Assembly: GCA_963845895.1 (NCBI GenBank)
Contig: CAWJTN010000001.1
Coordinates: 682,001 to 746,000 of the forward strand
From: CAWJTN01 sp963845895
Lineage (GTDB): Bacteria > Patescibacteriota > Microgenomatia > UBA1406 > GWC2-37-13
Direction of reading: 5' to 3'
Length of the DNA: 64,000 bases
Shown: positions 15,226 to 25,379 of the stretch, in pieces
Position numbering within the stretch: position 1 is the stretch's first letter
How the letters are laid out: each line of letters begins with the position of its first letter
Program-made: the position numbers and the translations under genes
The notes under the pieces: generated by a model
The model's database searches: none
What the model was told of the DNA's origin: nothing
Seen by the model: only the letters and a program-made list of their open reading frames with translations

Positions 15226-17847
15226 ATGATAAAAGGACTTACTTCTGAAAAAGCGGAACAACTTCTAAATAAATATGGTTTGAATGTTATAAAAGAAGAA
15301 AAGAAAAAACCAATCCTTTTGAAATTTCTTGAACAGTTTAATAACTTTTTGACACTGCTTCTGATTTTTGCTGCCATATTATCTTTTTTTATTGGAGAAG
15401 CTTTAGACGGAGCGTTAATTATTGCTATCGTAGTTTTGAATGCTTTGTTTGGCCTGTATCAAGAGAAAAAAGCAGAAGAGGCGATTGAGGCTTTAAAACA
15501 ATTAACAGTTACCAAAATAAGGGTAATAAGAGATGGAAAAGAAAAAGATATTGATAGTAGATACTTAGTTCCCGGAGATGTAATTTACATAGAAGAAGGA
15601 TCAAAAATCCCAGCCGATTCTTTTATTGTTGAAACATTAAATTTGGAAATAAATGAGGCTGCTTTAACAGGAGAATCTTTGCCTGTAGTTAAAAAAAATA
15701 AGGACGAAATTTTTATGGGCACAGTTGTAGCTAAAGGGCGAGGGCTGGCTCAAGTTAAAAAAACCGGCATGCAGACAAAATTTGGCGAAATTGCCTCCAA
15801 TCTATTGCTGATCACAGAGGAGAAAACTCCCCTACAAAAAAAACTAGAGAACTTGACAAGGATAATCGGCATTCTTGGTATAAGTACATCCATAGTTGTT
15901 TTTTTACTTTCTTTTTTGCAAGGATCAGGTTACTTTCCGGCTTTTCTATTAGCTGTGTCATTGGCCGTGGCGGTTGTTCCTGAAGGACTGCCGGCTGTGA
16001 TGACTATAACGTTGGCAATTGGGGTTAAAGAGATGTCAAAAAGAAAAGCCATTGTGAAAAAGTTGTCAGCAATTGAGGCCTTGGGAAGCGTAAGTTTGAT
16101 AGCGACTGATAAAACAGGAACTTTAACGACTAATCAGATGAAGGTGAAGGAAATTTATGTTGATAATAAAAATTTCCAAGTTCAAAGTTCAAAGTTCAAA
16201 GTTCAAAACAATTCTCAATTTTCAAATGTTAATAAATCATTTTCACTATTAATACTTAATGGGATTCTTTGTTCATCTGCGGCACTGATATATGATAACA
16301 ACATAAACAATTATAAAGTTTTAGGAGATCCGACGGAAGGAGCATTGCTGTATCTTGCCAGAGAAGCAAATTTGGCACCTGAAGTAATTAAGAAAGAATG
16401 GACATTGTTAAATGAAAAACCTTTTGACAGCATAGCAAGAATTATGACAGTAGTTGTTGAAAAAAATCCGAAATCCGAAATCCGAAATCCGAAATTTGTT
16501 TTTAGCAAGGGAGCGCCAGAGTCTATCTTAGCCTTAACCGACAAGGTCTTGATTGGTAATAAAGAAGAAAAACTTAGTGAACAGGATAAGGGTAATATAG
16601 AAAAACAGGTAGAAAGGTGGGCGAGAAAAGGGTTAAGAGTTTTAGCCTTTGCCTATAAACCAGTTGAAGATTCGTCGGTGGAAATTTTATCTCGACTTAA
16701 CTCCTCACATTCGTTCGTCAAACAGAAAGTCTCGAAAAATTTCACCTCCTCATCTTCTAACATGATTTTTTTAGGTCTTGTGGCAATTCACGATGCGCCA
16801 CGGCCTGAGGTTGTTGAGGCTGTGAAGAAAGCCTACAAAGCAGGAATAAAAATTGTTATGGTTACAGGTGACAATGAAAAAACAGCCGAGGCAGTAGGCG
16901 TGATGACAGGGATTTTTAAAGATGGAGAAAAGATTATGAACGGAGAAGATATTGATCGTTATACCGATGAAGAGCTACTGACTTTATTGCCGAAAGTACG
17001 TGTTTTTGCTCGCACAAATCCATTTCAAAAAAACAGAATAGTTAAACTTTATCAAAAGTTAGGCGAAATAGTTGCTGTCACAGGAGATGGGGTTAATGAC
17101 GCTATTGCTCTAAAACAAGCCGATGTTGGAGTTGCGATGGGGCTTGTTGGAACAGATGTTGCACGTGAAACTGCCGATGTGGTAATTACAGACGATAACT
17201 TTGCTACAATAGTCAACGCCGTTGAAGAAGGAAGAAATATAATCAAAAATCTTAAAAATGCCGTAAAATATCTTCTTTCCTGCAATATTTCTGAAGCTTT
17301 TTCACTAGTTTTAGGTTTATTGATGGGGATATCAAATTTATTTTACCCGATTCAACTCTTATACATAAACTTGCTAACAGACGGTTTGCCGGCTTTGGCC
17401 TTGGCTTTTTCACCAAGACAGGAGAACCTTATGCTTAAATCTCCGGAAAAAGAACAGCAGCTGCTTGGAAAAAAAGACTTAAGATATATTTTTAGCGTCG
17501 GCAGTATGGCAACATTAGTAGTTTTAGCACCGTTTTTTTTCTTCAACGGGACCCAGGAGTTAAAGAAAACAGTTGCGTTTAGCATACTGACATTGATCCA
17601 GTCATTTATTTTTATTGATGTATGGTTATCGCACCTTTCATTGCAAAAACATTTCAATAAGTTGAAGTCGGGAATTTTTCTTCTGGCATTCATTCTACCT
17701 TTTATTACTCAATATTTAATTGTGGGTTACCGACCATTATCGTCGCTTTTTAATACTATGACCATATCTTCTCTGACTTATATGGCGATTATTATTTGTT
17801 CATCACTGATTTTGGTTTTAATCAAGTTTACAGCAAGTTTCATTTAA
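15226..17847 (+). CDS. Cation-translocating P-type ATPase (Ca2+-type, P2A-like)
   Basis: An 873-residue P-type ATPase with an N-terminal cation-ATPase domain, TGES loop (ALTGESLPV), helix-4 motif VPEGLPAV (near 251), phosphorylation motif DKTGTLT with Asp295, and hinge GDGVNDAIALKQADVGVAMG. The C-terminal membrane domain is complete. P2A enzymes export Ca2+ or Mn2+; PEGL instead of PEGE fits that class. The nucleotide domain holds two heptanucleotide-repeat inserts (16178-16208, 16466-16495) and a Ser-rich loop (NSSHSFVKQKVSKNFTSSSS) not typical of the family; all keep the frame. Confidence 0.92.
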   Translation: MIKGLTSEKAEQLLNKYGLNVIKEEKKKPILLKFLEQFNNFLTLLLIFAAILSFFIGEALDGALIIAIVVLNALFGLYQEKKAEEAIEALKQLTVTKIRVIRDGKEKDIDSRYLVPGDVIYIEEGSKIPADSFIVETLNLEINEAALTGESLPVVKKNKDEIFMGTVVAKGRGLAQVKKTGMQTKFGEIASNLLLITEEKTPLQKKLENLTRIIGILGISTSIVVFLLSFLQGSGYFPAFLLAVSLAVAVVPEGLPAVMTITLAIGVKEMSKRKAIVKKLSAIEALGSVSLIATDKTGTLTTNQMKVKEIYVDNKNFQVQSSKFKVQNNSQFSNVNKSFSLLILNGILCSSAALIYDNNINNYKVLGDPTEGALLYLAREANLAPEVIKKEWTLLNEKPFDSIARIMTVVVEKNPKSEIRNPKFVFSKGAPESILALTDKVLIGNKEEKLSEQDKGNIEKQVERWARKGLRVLAFAYKPVEDSSVEILSRLNSSHSFVKQKVSKNFTSSSSNMIFLGLVAIHDAPRPEVVEAVKKAYKAGIKIVMVTGDNEKTAEAVGVMTGIFKDGEKIMNGEDIDRYTDEELLTLLPKVRVFARTNPFQKNRIVKLYQKLGEIVAVTGDGVNDAIALKQADVGVAMGLVGTDVARETADVVITDDNFATIVNAVEEGRNIIKNLKNAVKYLLSCNISEAFSLVLGLLMGISNLFYPIQLLYINLLTDGLPALALAFSPRQENLMLKSPEKEQQLLGKKDLRYIFSVGSMATLVVLAPFFFFNGTQELKKTVAFSILTLIQSFIFIDVWLSHLSLQKHFNKLKSGIFLLAFILPFITQYLIVGYRPLSSLFNTMTISSLTYMAIIICSSLILVLIKFTASFI
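16178..16208 (+). repeat. Heptanucleotide repeat (AAGTTCA)n in coding sequence
   Basis: AAGTTCA is repeated about four times, encoding VQSSKFKVQ within the nucleotide-binding domain of the ATPase. A similar repeat starts the gene at 28267. Change by one unit would shift the frame. Confidence 0.8.
16466..16495 (+). repeat. Heptanucleotide repeat (CCGAAAT)n in coding sequence
   Basis: ATCCGAA is repeated four times, encoding NPKSEIRNPKF. The same CCGAAAT word is scattered through the family F repeats in rnhB, tgt and the 57207 gene. Confidence 0.8.
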
Positions 17848-17863
17848 CTTTGTAATTCATCCC

Positions 17864-17892
17864 TTGAACTTGATTGCATTTTTCTTTATAAC
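17864..17892 (+). promoter_or_regulatory. Promoter of the cohesin/dockerin gene cluster
   Basis: TTGAAC (17864-17869) and TATAAC (17887-17892) are separated by 17 bp. The GTG start at 17907 follows with a leader of roughly 8 nt. It is the likely promoter for the PQQ-dockerin gene and perhaps the genes downstream. Confidence 0.5.
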
Positions 17893-17906
17893 GTAACTTA
17901 TATAGT

Positions 17907-20903
17907 GTGAAAATAATTAGAACAGTTTTAATATCTCTTTTTTATTTATTTATTATTATTTCTTCATTGTTTTTTATTAATTATTTTCATAAGTCTTCTT
18001 ATCACGCCTATGCTCAAACCATCTCACCAACTCCTACAATCAGTCCAGATTGGTCAACAGTTGCTCATGATCCCCAAAGAACATCAGCTTCACCAGAACA
18101 GGTAACTGGAAACATTTCTGATAACAGTATTAAAGTCATCTGGTATCGCCCGATTGAGGCCTACATACCGCAAAACTCACAAGTCATAGCCGCAAACAAC
18201 ATGCTTTATATCGCAACCGCTAATGGTCTCTATGCTCTTGATCCTAATACGGGCGATGTTAAATGGCGCTATGATACAGAAATGCCTTTGGGAGATTCTC
18301 CAACGGTAGTCAACGGTGTAGTCTATGTAGGATCAATGGACAAGCGGCTCTTAGCAATTAATGCAAATACAGGAGTTAAAATTTGGTCCTTTGACAATGC
18401 TAAAGCTGGATATTCTACCAACCCATTGGTTTTGACCAATACAGGTAAACCGGTTATTTATATTGGTAACCGTGACGGCAAGTTCTATGCTATTCAAGAT
18501 AATGGTTCCTCCCCACAACTTCTTTGGACCTTCACAACTCAAGGACCAATAAACTTCTCAGCAGCCGCCAGTAAAGATAACTCTACCATCTATTTTGCCT
18601 CCAATGATAACTATGCCTATGCTTTAAACTCCACCAACGGTTCTCTTATTTGGAAATCAGCTAAACTTCCCGGTGAAGGTTTTGACTCCTATTGGCCGGT
18701 AGTCTATACCGATCGCTTTACCGGCAAAGACTTCGTAGTTTTTTCTGGAGCCGTGCCTTACCGCCAAGGACCAATACCAGGAGTAACTACACTGGAGATT
18801 GCTCCATATAACTACAACGGTTGGGGTGCGTGGTCGGGAGTGATGCAGAGCATTCTTGGGACTAGGTATGGATTTACCGGGCCGTTACCTACTCGCGCTC
18901 CGAGCAATCAATGGGAACAAGGGAAAACTATTGTTGACGGTACACCGCTAGTGAACTGGTTAGAGAATTATCCTGATTCCAGTGCGGAAAGCGGGAATCG
19001 GGGAAAACCTTGGCAGCGAACTGTCTTTGTCCTTAACGCTAGCGACGGTAGTGAATACACTTTTGACTCTAATAGCAATGGTAAATCGGAATATGCGCCG
19101 TTTGCCTTCTGGGGGACCAGAAATGGTAACAGTTATCCACCGATAGTTGGTCCGGATAATGTTCTTTACACTGGCAACATCAGTAATAATTCCGGTGTCG
19201 CGGGAAATGCCGTTATGGGTTGGGAAACAGGCACTCCTTATTTTAGCGTAATTAGTAATATTACTGGAGCATTTGACGAGCCACAGGCGCTCTCTTTTGG
19301 TGGTAACAATCTCTACCGAAGCATTTGTTGTGACCGATATGCCAATTGGCAGAATTATTCGACAGGAGCTTCAGGACAAATTTGGGGTTATAACGGTTTA
19401 TCAAACGTCGTTCCAGGATACGATGACATGTGGTATATCGACAACTCCGGTTATCCGCGCTGGATCGGTTGGTATACCGGTTCCAGTCAATATAGTTATG
19501 GTCGCAGCGGTGTCTATCACAATCATGGTGATCAAAACCCAATCGTCCCTTACCAGGGCAAGCTCTTTATTCACCGCAGTAACGCTATTATCGCTATTGG
19601 CCCAACCAATGCCACAACCTATGGTAACAAAGGTGATTTAAGGATCCAGCCAACAACTGATCCGACGATTCCGGCTCTTTCTGTTTCTGACGCCAAATTA
19701 AGATTAGAAACTGAAATTCAAAAAATTATGGCAGCTGGAGACCTCCGAATTGGTTATTACAACAATGGCCAGGCGAGCATGGAAGAACTAGTGAATTATT
19801 TTGAAAATCCCGGCGAGACTCTTTACACTTTAGCCATGGCTTACCCTTATCTTTCATCTTCTACCCAAACGCAGCTAGTAAACTACCTCAAGCAGGAGTT
19901 TGCCAGCTACTTCAATCCCACAATGTACACTTCCCGAGGCTGGACTGGAACAGCAAGAGAAGCCCTTGATATGCCTCCAGAGGTAGTAGCTGATATGCAG
20001 ACCAAACCAAAATTAACCTCAGGACAATATATAGGAAATAGATCGACTTACCTTAATACCTATCCCCAGTTTAACTTCTATGCTCTCTGGAAATATGCTC
20101 AAATTGTTTCGGGAGATACAGTTACCGCCTACAACTTAGCCAAATCGAAGATTGTTGTCCCAGCGGGGGAAAGCGATGGCTTTCTGACGACCTTTCCTTG
20201 GAGGCTGAACAACTACATCGCTGGCTACATCGGTTTTCTAAACCTTCAGAAACTGGCAGGACAGGATATTACCGATGGAGCTCTAAGGACCCAAGTCACT
20301 AATGAACTAGCCCGACTGGAAAGCTTGCGGGCAACTAATCTTAGCCCAGTTAATAACTGTGATACCTTTTACGGAGGGAATCCGGATATCCTCTGCCGAG
20401 TCTTGAACGTTGGCCGGAACTTTTATTACCTGGTCCCCGAACTGGGTGATTATCTCAATAAAAATGCTTTGAGTGCTGCTCAAGATACCATTACAGAACT
20501 GACTTATGTCGCTCCCTATTGGATGCAGGAAGGTCACACCTCCAAGTATTTGGAAGGGGTCAAACAGGATCTTTATGATGTCTCTCTCCTTTTGGGCAAG
20601 GCTTATATTCTCAAACAACCATATTCCGAAGTCGCCAAATACATTGATGCCCCAACCTTTGCTGTTGGAGACCTATTGTATATGAACAATCTAATTGCAG
20701 CTCTAGATAGTGCAAATGCTAGTCTTACTCCAACAGTTATCCCAACTCCTGTTGGGGACATAAATGGAGATGGAAAAATAGATACAGGAGATCTTTTTAT
20801 TCTTTTACAGAACTATTTAACAAATAATATTGTTGCAGATTTAAATAAGGATGGAATTGTTAACTTCATAGATGGAGGAATATTAATAAGTAATATCCAT
20901 TAA
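17907..20903 (+). CDS. Secreted PQQ-type beta-propeller protein with C-terminal dockerin
   Basis: A 998-residue exported protein. After a signal peptide (about 1-35) comes a PQQ/PD40-like propeller (about 45-260; repeats such as LYALDPNTGDVKWRYD, YALNSTNGSLIWKS), then an irregular region rich in aromatic residues, a helical region (about 590-930) that could be an alpha/alpha toroid, a short linker and a type I-like dockerin (about 951-998; DINGDGKIDTGDLF and DLNKDGIVNFIDG calcium loops). The dockerin implies docking to a cohesin, several of which are encoded downstream. Substrate and activity are unknown. By eye GC content is higher than in neighbouring genes, hinting at acquisition. Start GTG 17907. 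Confidence 0.8.
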   Translation: MKIIRTVLISLFYLFIIISSLFFINYFHKSSYHAYAQTISPTPTISPDWSTVAHDPQRTSASPEQVTGNISDNSIKVIWYRPIEAYIPQNSQVIAANNMLYIATANGLYALDPNTGDVKWRYDTEMPLGDSPTVVNGVVYVGSMDKRLLAINANTGVKIWSFDNAKAGYSTNPLVLTNTGKPVIYIGNRDGKFYAIQDNGSSPQLLWTFTTQGPINFSAAASKDNSTIYFASNDNYAYALNSTNGSLIWKSAKLPGEGFDSYWPVVYTDRFTGKDFVVFSGAVPYRQGPIPGVTTLEIAPYNYNGWGAWSGVMQSILGTRYGFTGPLPTRAPSNQWEQGKTIVDGTPLVNWLENYPDSSAESGNRGKPWQRTVFVLNASDGSEYTFDSNSNGKSEYAPFAFWGTRNGNSYPPIVGPDNVLYTGNISNNSGVAGNAVMGWETGTPYFSVISNITGAFDEPQALSFGGNNLYRSICCDRYANWQNYSTGASGQIWGYNGLSNVVPGYDDMWYIDNSGYPRWIGWYTGSSQYSYGRSGVYHNHGDQNPIVPYQGKLFIHRSNAIIAIGPTNATTYGNKGDLRIQPTTDPTIPALSVSDAKLRLETEIQKIMAAGDLRIGYYNNGQASMEELVNYFENPGETLYTLAMAYPYLSSSTQTQLVNYLKQEFASYFNPTMYTSRGWTGTAREALDMPPEVVADMQTKPKLTSGQYIGNRSTYLNTYPQFNFYALWKYAQIVSGDTVTAYNLAKSKIVVPAGESDGFLTTFPWRLNNYIAGYIGFLNLQKLAGQDITDGALRTQVTNELARLESLRATNLSPVNNCDTFYGGNPDILCRVLNVGRNFYYLVPELGDYLNKNALSAAQDTITELTYVAPYWMQEGHTSKYLEGVKQDLYDVSLLLGKAYILKQPYSEVAKYIDAPTFAVGDLLYMNNLIAALDSANASLTPTVIPTPVGDINGDGKIDTGDLFILLQNYLTNNIVADLNKDGIVNFIDGGILISNIH

Positions 20904-20943
20904 TCTTCTTGTTTTCTCGGTTCATACTTGTTAGATTTTAATA

Positions 20944-22479
20944 ATGACAAAAATTATTTGTTTTATTCTATCTTTTACCATTCTCCTTTGTTCATTATTT
21001 TTTATCATTTCCTCCAAAGTCTTGGCGGCGACAATTTCGGTTAATCCCGCAGCCCAACATCAGTCAATTGACGGTTTTGGAGCCTCTTCAAAATACGCAG
21101 CCAGTGATATACACGCATTGCCCGAACCACAAAGGACGCAAGTCCTAGATTTACTGTTCGCTCCAGACACAGGTATAGGTTTAACTATTGTTCGCAATGC
21201 TGTATGGCCGAGTTTTCATCCTTCGGCCAGTAGTTATGACTGGTCGGTAGTCAATGATGAAGTTTGGCTCTGGAATGAGGCTAAAAAAAGAGGGGCACAA
21301 ATTTTCTATTCCGTTCCCTGGTCTCCCCCCGGCTGGATGAAAGACAATAGTAATCCCAATAATGGGGGGAGTTTACTGCCTCAGTATTACCAAGCTTACG
21401 CTGATGAATTCTCCACTTACGTTCGGGGGATGAAAACAAATTACGGTATTGACGTCTACGCGATGTCTGTCCAGAACGAACCGGATATGTCCACCAGTTA
21501 TAATTCCTGTATCTGGTCGGGTGACCAGATCCAAAACTTTGTAGCCAATTATCTGGCTCCGACTTTTGCGCGGGATAATGTTTCGGCCAAAGTCATGATT
21601 ACCGAGCAAACGCATTGGGGAGAAGATATGGCGCTGTCCTCACTAAACGATTCTAATACCGCTTCTAAAGTGGATATCGTTGCTGCCCATTATTACGGCA
21701 GTTCTCCGGTTGCCTTGACCACAGCGAAATCTAAAAACAAACGCATCTGGCAGACGGAGGCTAGTAATTTAAACACTGATGATCCGTCAATCGACGATGG
21801 TATTAATTGGGCTTGGGATATTCACGATCTGATGACTCAAGCCGATGCCAATGCCTGGCTTTTTTGGTGGCTCGCCATCAATGGGGACAGTTCCGGCCAG
21901 ATGCTTATTCATATTAATGGCAGTTCTTACTCTGTACCAAAGAGGTTTTACACTCTCGGTAACTACAGTAAATTTGTCTGGCCGGGATATGTACGAATTG
22001 ACGCGACTGCTAATCCGGAAAGCGGCGTGTATACTTCAGCCTATAAAGATCCTTCTTCAGGAAAGATAGTCATCGTGGCCATAAATACTAACGGCAACGA
22101 TAAATCGGAGAGTTTCACTATTTCCGGGATAAGCACTGGTACGATGACTCCTTATGTCACTTCTTCAAGTAAAAATCTGGAGCAGGGAGCAAATTTGAAT
22201 ATTACTAATAACAGTTTTTCGACAACACTTCCGGCTGGAAGCGTTAGTACATTTGTCCTTGCAACAACCTCGTCAACTCCAACACCTACTTTTATTCTCA
22301 GCCCAACTCCTACTCCTGTCGGAGACATTAATGGAGACGGAAAGATAGATGGCGGAGATTTATTTATTGTTCTTAAGAATTATTTAACAAATAATATAAT
22401 TACTGATCTGAATAAAGACGGATTAGTAAATATGGTAGATGGGGGTATATTGATAGGGAATATTGGAAATAACCCTTAA
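20944..22479 (+). CDS. Secreted glycoside hydrolase family 30-like enzyme with dockerin
   Basis: A 511-residue exported enzyme. Signal peptide (about 1-28), then a GH30-type (beta/alpha)8 barrel with a beta side domain: IDGFGASSKYAA, SVPWSPPGWMKDN, SVQNEPD with acid/base Glu179 and IWQTEAS with nucleophile Glu272. GH30 members cleave xylan, beta-glucans, beta-1,6-galactan or glucosylceramide; the subfamily cannot be told by eye. A PTPT linker leads to a dockerin (about 460-508; DINGDGKIDGGDLF, DLNKDGLVNMVDG) nearly identical to that of the previous gene, so both may bind the same cohesin. Confidence 0.88.
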   Translation: MTKIICFILSFTILLCSLFFIISSKVLAATISVNPAAQHQSIDGFGASSKYAASDIHALPEPQRTQVLDLLFAPDTGIGLTIVRNAVWPSFHPSASSYDWSVVNDEVWLWNEAKKRGAQIFYSVPWSPPGWMKDNSNPNNGGSLLPQYYQAYADEFSTYVRGMKTNYGIDVYAMSVQNEPDMSTSYNSCIWSGDQIQNFVANYLAPTFARDNVSAKVMITEQTHWGEDMALSSLNDSNTASKVDIVAAHYYGSSPVALTTAKSKNKRIWQTEASNLNTDDPSIDDGINWAWDIHDLMTQADANAWLFWWLAINGDSSGQMLIHINGSSYSVPKRFYTLGNYSKFVWPGYVRIDATANPESGVYTSAYKDPSSGKIVIVAINTNGNDKSESFTISGISTGTMTPYVTSSSKNLEQGANLNITNNSFSTTLPAGSVSTFVLATTSSTPTPTFILSPTPTPVGDINGDGKIDGGDLFIVLKNYLTNNIITDLNKDGLVNMVDGGILIGNIGNNP

Positions 22480-22591
22480 GAAATGTTAAACGAAAAAAAC
22501 CAATTACTTCTTATTTGATCTACTTTTGTCGGATATTTAATGAGAATAAAATTATCACTTGACTTGTATAAAAAAATACTATAAAAATTAA

Positions 22592-22619
22592 TTAACACAT
22601 TTTTTTTACTGTGATATAC
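22592..22619 (+). promoter_or_regulatory. Putative promoter of cohesin/dockerin adaptor gene
   Basis: TTAACA (22592-22597) and TATACT (22614-22619), 16 bp apart, lie just upstream of ATG 22632. The in-frame GTG 22611 lies between the boxes, which favours the ATG as start. Confidence 0.4.
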
Positions 22620-22631
22620 TTTAAAAAATTA

Positions 22632-23558
22632 ATGCACTGGTCAAAAAGCTTTAAAAAATCTTGGTTTCCTCTTATTGTTGTTATAGTTTTATTTCTTGCA
22701 GTTTTTACCCTACCTCGTTTTTTAGAACTTTTAATAAGTAATTTAAAAAAAGCATCTTCCTCAGCAGCAAACGCAGTTCCAAAACTTTGTTTGTATGCTT
22801 GTCCGCCTCCTTCACCCGCCGTTCTTAGCGAACCAAATGCGCAATTTAGTGTGCCTGTGATTGTCGATACTGATCAGGCAAATAATGGAGATCCGATAAG
22901 AGGAGTTGACGTAGTTATCAACTTTGATACAACATATTTAACTTTGACAGACATAAATCCTTCAGCTCAAGTATCGACGACACTCCGAACTTTCGCACCT
23001 GTAGTCACTAACGATTCTAAAGGCACCTTTGATAAGGCTACAGTAATTTCAGCAGCGAATAGTTCAGGTGCGATAAAATTTGGGGCAGCGACTGCTGACT
23101 GGAATATAAGTCCAACTCCAGCGCCTACTCCTACAATTACTATTACTAGTCCATATTCCGGTAGTACGACGCTTGCGATTTTGACTTTCACTCCAAAAAA
23201 ACTTGGTAGTACGAATGTTTCATTTAGTTTTACTCTAGGATCAACGACTGATAGCAATCTAGTATCTGCTAATAGTAATTCTGATGTTTTGGCACAAGTC
23301 AACAATCTTAGTCTGACGATTGCCAATCCGACAAATACTCCAGTACCTTCTGTCACAGGAACTTGTCCACAAGGTGACATAAATGGTGATTGTCACGTCA
23401 CTTTAGCTGATTACAGTATATTATTTACAAACTTTGGTACAACTGGTCCAACTCCACTTCCTGGGACTTGTCCTTTGAAATCTAAGGGAGATATTAACTG
23501 CGATGGAAAAATTAGCCTTGCAGACTATAGTATTTTATTTGCAAACTTTGGTAAGTAG
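22632..23558 (+). CDS. Membrane-anchored cohesin-like protein with C-terminal dockerin
   Basis: A 308-residue protein with an N-terminal signal anchor (about 9-35), a cohesin-like beta-sandwich (about 58-215; FSVPVIVDTD, GVDVVINFDTTYLTLTDINP), a short linker, and a two-loop dockerin (about 247-308; GDINGDCHVTLADYSILF, GDINCDGKISLADYSILF). Cohesin and dockerin in one polypeptide is the layout of adaptor scaffoldins. The N-terminal hydrophobic stretch may keep it at the membrane. An alternative start is GTG 22611. The cohesin call is based on fold-like pattern and context, not a profile search. Confidence 0.7.
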   Translation: MHWSKSFKKSWFPLIVVIVLFLAVFTLPRFLELLISNLKKASSSAANAVPKLCLYACPPPSPAVLSEPNAQFSVPVIVDTDQANNGDPIRGVDVVINFDTTYLTLTDINPSAQVSTTLRTFAPVVTNDSKGTFDKATVISAANSSGAIKFGAATADWNISPTPAPTPTITITSPYSGSTTLAILTFTPKKLGSTNVSFSFTLGSTTDSNLVSANSNSDVLAQVNNLSLTIANPTNTPVPSVTGTCPQGDINGDCHVTLADYSILFTNFGTTGPTPLPGTCPLKSKGDINCDGKISLADYSILFANFGK

Positions 23559-23562
23559 AATA

Positions 23563-24420
23563 ATGAGAAAAATTCTGGTCTCTTTACTTCTTGTAGTTGC
23601 TTTTTTATTTTTAGATAAAAGTCCAGCTTTTGCTGTTTCAAGTAGTATTTTATATTTCACACCTCAAACCATTAATGTTTCTCCAAATCAAATATTTATA
23701 CTAAACTCGACTCTTAATCCTGGAAATAATAAAATTGCTGGAGTTGATATTTATATTACTTTTAATCAGGCAGTCCTAGAACTTAATTCTATTACTCCGG
23801 CAACAACCTCATCCTTTACTTTTGCAGTGATGCCTCTTTCTTGTAATGGAGCAATTCCTGCTGCAAAAGCTTGCATTAACAATGAAGTAGGTGCAGCATC
23901 AATATCTCTAGCAGTGCCTATTGGTAGTTTACCAATAACTGCAATAGCTGATGTCGCTACATTGTCGTTTACTGCAAAATCACCGGGTGTTTCTGATGTA
24001 GATTATGCAGAAGGATCCAATACTTGGGAAAACGGAGTTGGTGTGATTCAAACAAAAATGTCAGCAAAAGTAAATATTTTGGGCCCAACAAGCAAAATTA
24101 TCCCATCTCAATTATCACCTACCAATCGAGAAAATGGACCTAAATTACCAACCATTCCTACTGGTACATGCGGCTTATACAATTCAACAACAAAAACAAC
24201 ACCTATAACTTTTACCTGGGGAGCAGGAATCGGTATACAAATTTGGGACAATACAGGCCATTGGTGGTACAACGGAAAAGCCACTTCACCTTTTACTCTT
24301 TCTTCAAAAGACAATCGAGGAATAATTGCTGCGATTCCAACGGGGCGTATTGTATATGCTAGAACCACTTTTACTTGGCATAAGTTTTCCTCCAAAAATA
24401 AAATAATTTGTTCTTTTTAG
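23563..24420 (+). CDS. Secreted cohesin-like protein with unknown C-terminal domain
   Basis: A 285-residue exported protein. ATG 23563 gives a clean signal peptide (about 1-25, ending in SPAFA); longer in-frame extensions overlap the preceding gene and are rejected. One cohesin-like domain (about 26-170; IAGVDIYITFNQAVLELNSI, with the Cys pair MPLSCNG...ACINN also seen in the large scaffold) is followed by a linker and an aromatic, beta-rich C-terminal domain (about 195-285; IWDNTGHWWYNGK) of unknown type that might bind a carbohydrate or cell-surface ligand (inference). Confidence 0.7.
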   Translation: MRKILVSLLLVVAFLFLDKSPAFAVSSSILYFTPQTINVSPNQIFILNSTLNPGNNKIAGVDIYITFNQAVLELNSITPATTSSFTFAVMPLSCNGAIPAAKACINNEVGAASISLAVPIGSLPITAIADVATLSFTAKSPGVSDVDYAEGSNTWENGVGVIQTKMSAKVNILGPTSKIIPSQLSPTNRENGPKLPTIPTGTCGLYNSTTKTTPITFTWGAGIGIQIWDNTGHWWYNGKATSPFTLSSKDNRGIIAAIPTGRIVYARTTFTWHKFSSKNKIICSF

Positions 24421-24526
24421 TACTTCAAAAATAAAAGGATAATTTCTTTTATATCAATTGAACTTGACTTATTGTTTATAATATTCTATTAATTAAATAA
24501 AGTCAAAGTTATTAATTTTCAACGAT

Positions 24527-25360
24527 ATGTCCCAACTATCAAAAAATAATCAGTCTTGGCTGATAATTCTTTTAGTATTCTTTATGGCTGTTAGTGTGTT
24601 TTTTCTTCCTCAGTTTTTATCCTCCACTATGACGTTAATTAATCGTTCGCCTCTTTCGGCTGGAGGTGCAAATTCAAAAATCACCCTTCCTGCTAATCTG
24701 ACTGTTTCTGGAGGATCTTCTTTTAGTGTTCCTGTTAATATTGATACAGACAATGCTTCGATTCAAAAGGTCGATGTAGTTATCCATTTTGACAGACAAA
24801 AGCTCACTCTAAAAGATATAAATCCAGTAGCTTCAGATAATACAAATTTAAAAGTATTTACTCCACAAGATAAAAGTGGCTTGTTTGATAAAACCAATGT
24901 TTTAAAACAGGCTAATCATCGAGGATCAGTTTCGTTTTCAGCAAGCTCATCGCCTTCGCAGCCTTTTAGCGGTATCACTATTTTAGCTATTCTCACTTTT
25001 GTCCCGAGTCAAATTGGGAAAACGGATGTTTCTTTCGTTTTTACATCAGGACAGATTGGAGACACAGACTTTCTCGTTGACTCGACTCATGACATACTAG
25101 CCTCGGTAACCAATCTAGTGGTTACAGTGGAAGCTACAGCTACATCTATATATCAGCCTGAGAAAGTTCAAGGGTCAGGTGGACTTGTCGGAGATATAAA
25201 TAGTGATGGAGTTGTTGATAAGAAGGATGAACAACTATTATTACAAGATTTTGGAAAAACTGGGACACCTGGTTTTAGCAAAGCAGACTTAAATAATGAC
25301 GGTAAGGTGGACCTTTTAGATAGGAGTATTTTATATAAGAATTTTGGGGAAAATAAATAA
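24527..25360 (+). CDS. Membrane-anchored cohesin-like protein with C-terminal dockerin (second adaptor)
   Basis: A 277-residue protein built like the gene at 22632: N-terminal hydrophobic anchor (about 10-32), cohesin-like domain (about 50-205; SFSVPVNIDTDNASIQKVDV) and a two-loop dockerin (about 221-277; GDINSDGVVDKKDEQLLL, DLNNDGKVDLLDRSILY). The two adaptors are paralogues whose dockerins differ from those on the enzymes, so they may bind different cohesins (inference). It has its own AT-rich upstream region. Confidence 0.72.
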   Translation: MSQLSKNNQSWLIILLVFFMAVSVFFLPQFLSSTMTLINRSPLSAGGANSKITLPANLTVSGGSSFSVPVNIDTDNASIQKVDVVIHFDRQKLTLKDINPVASDNTNLKVFTPQDKSGLFDKTNVLKQANHRGSVSFSASSSPSQPFSGITILAILTFVPSQIGKTDVSFVFTSGQIGDTDFLVDSTHDILASVTNLVVTVEATATSIYQPEKVQGSGGLVGDINSDGVVDKKDEQLLLQDFGKTGTPGFSKADLNNDGKVDLLDRSILYKNFGENK

Positions 25361-25379
25361 TAGCTAATTTCGTTAACTT

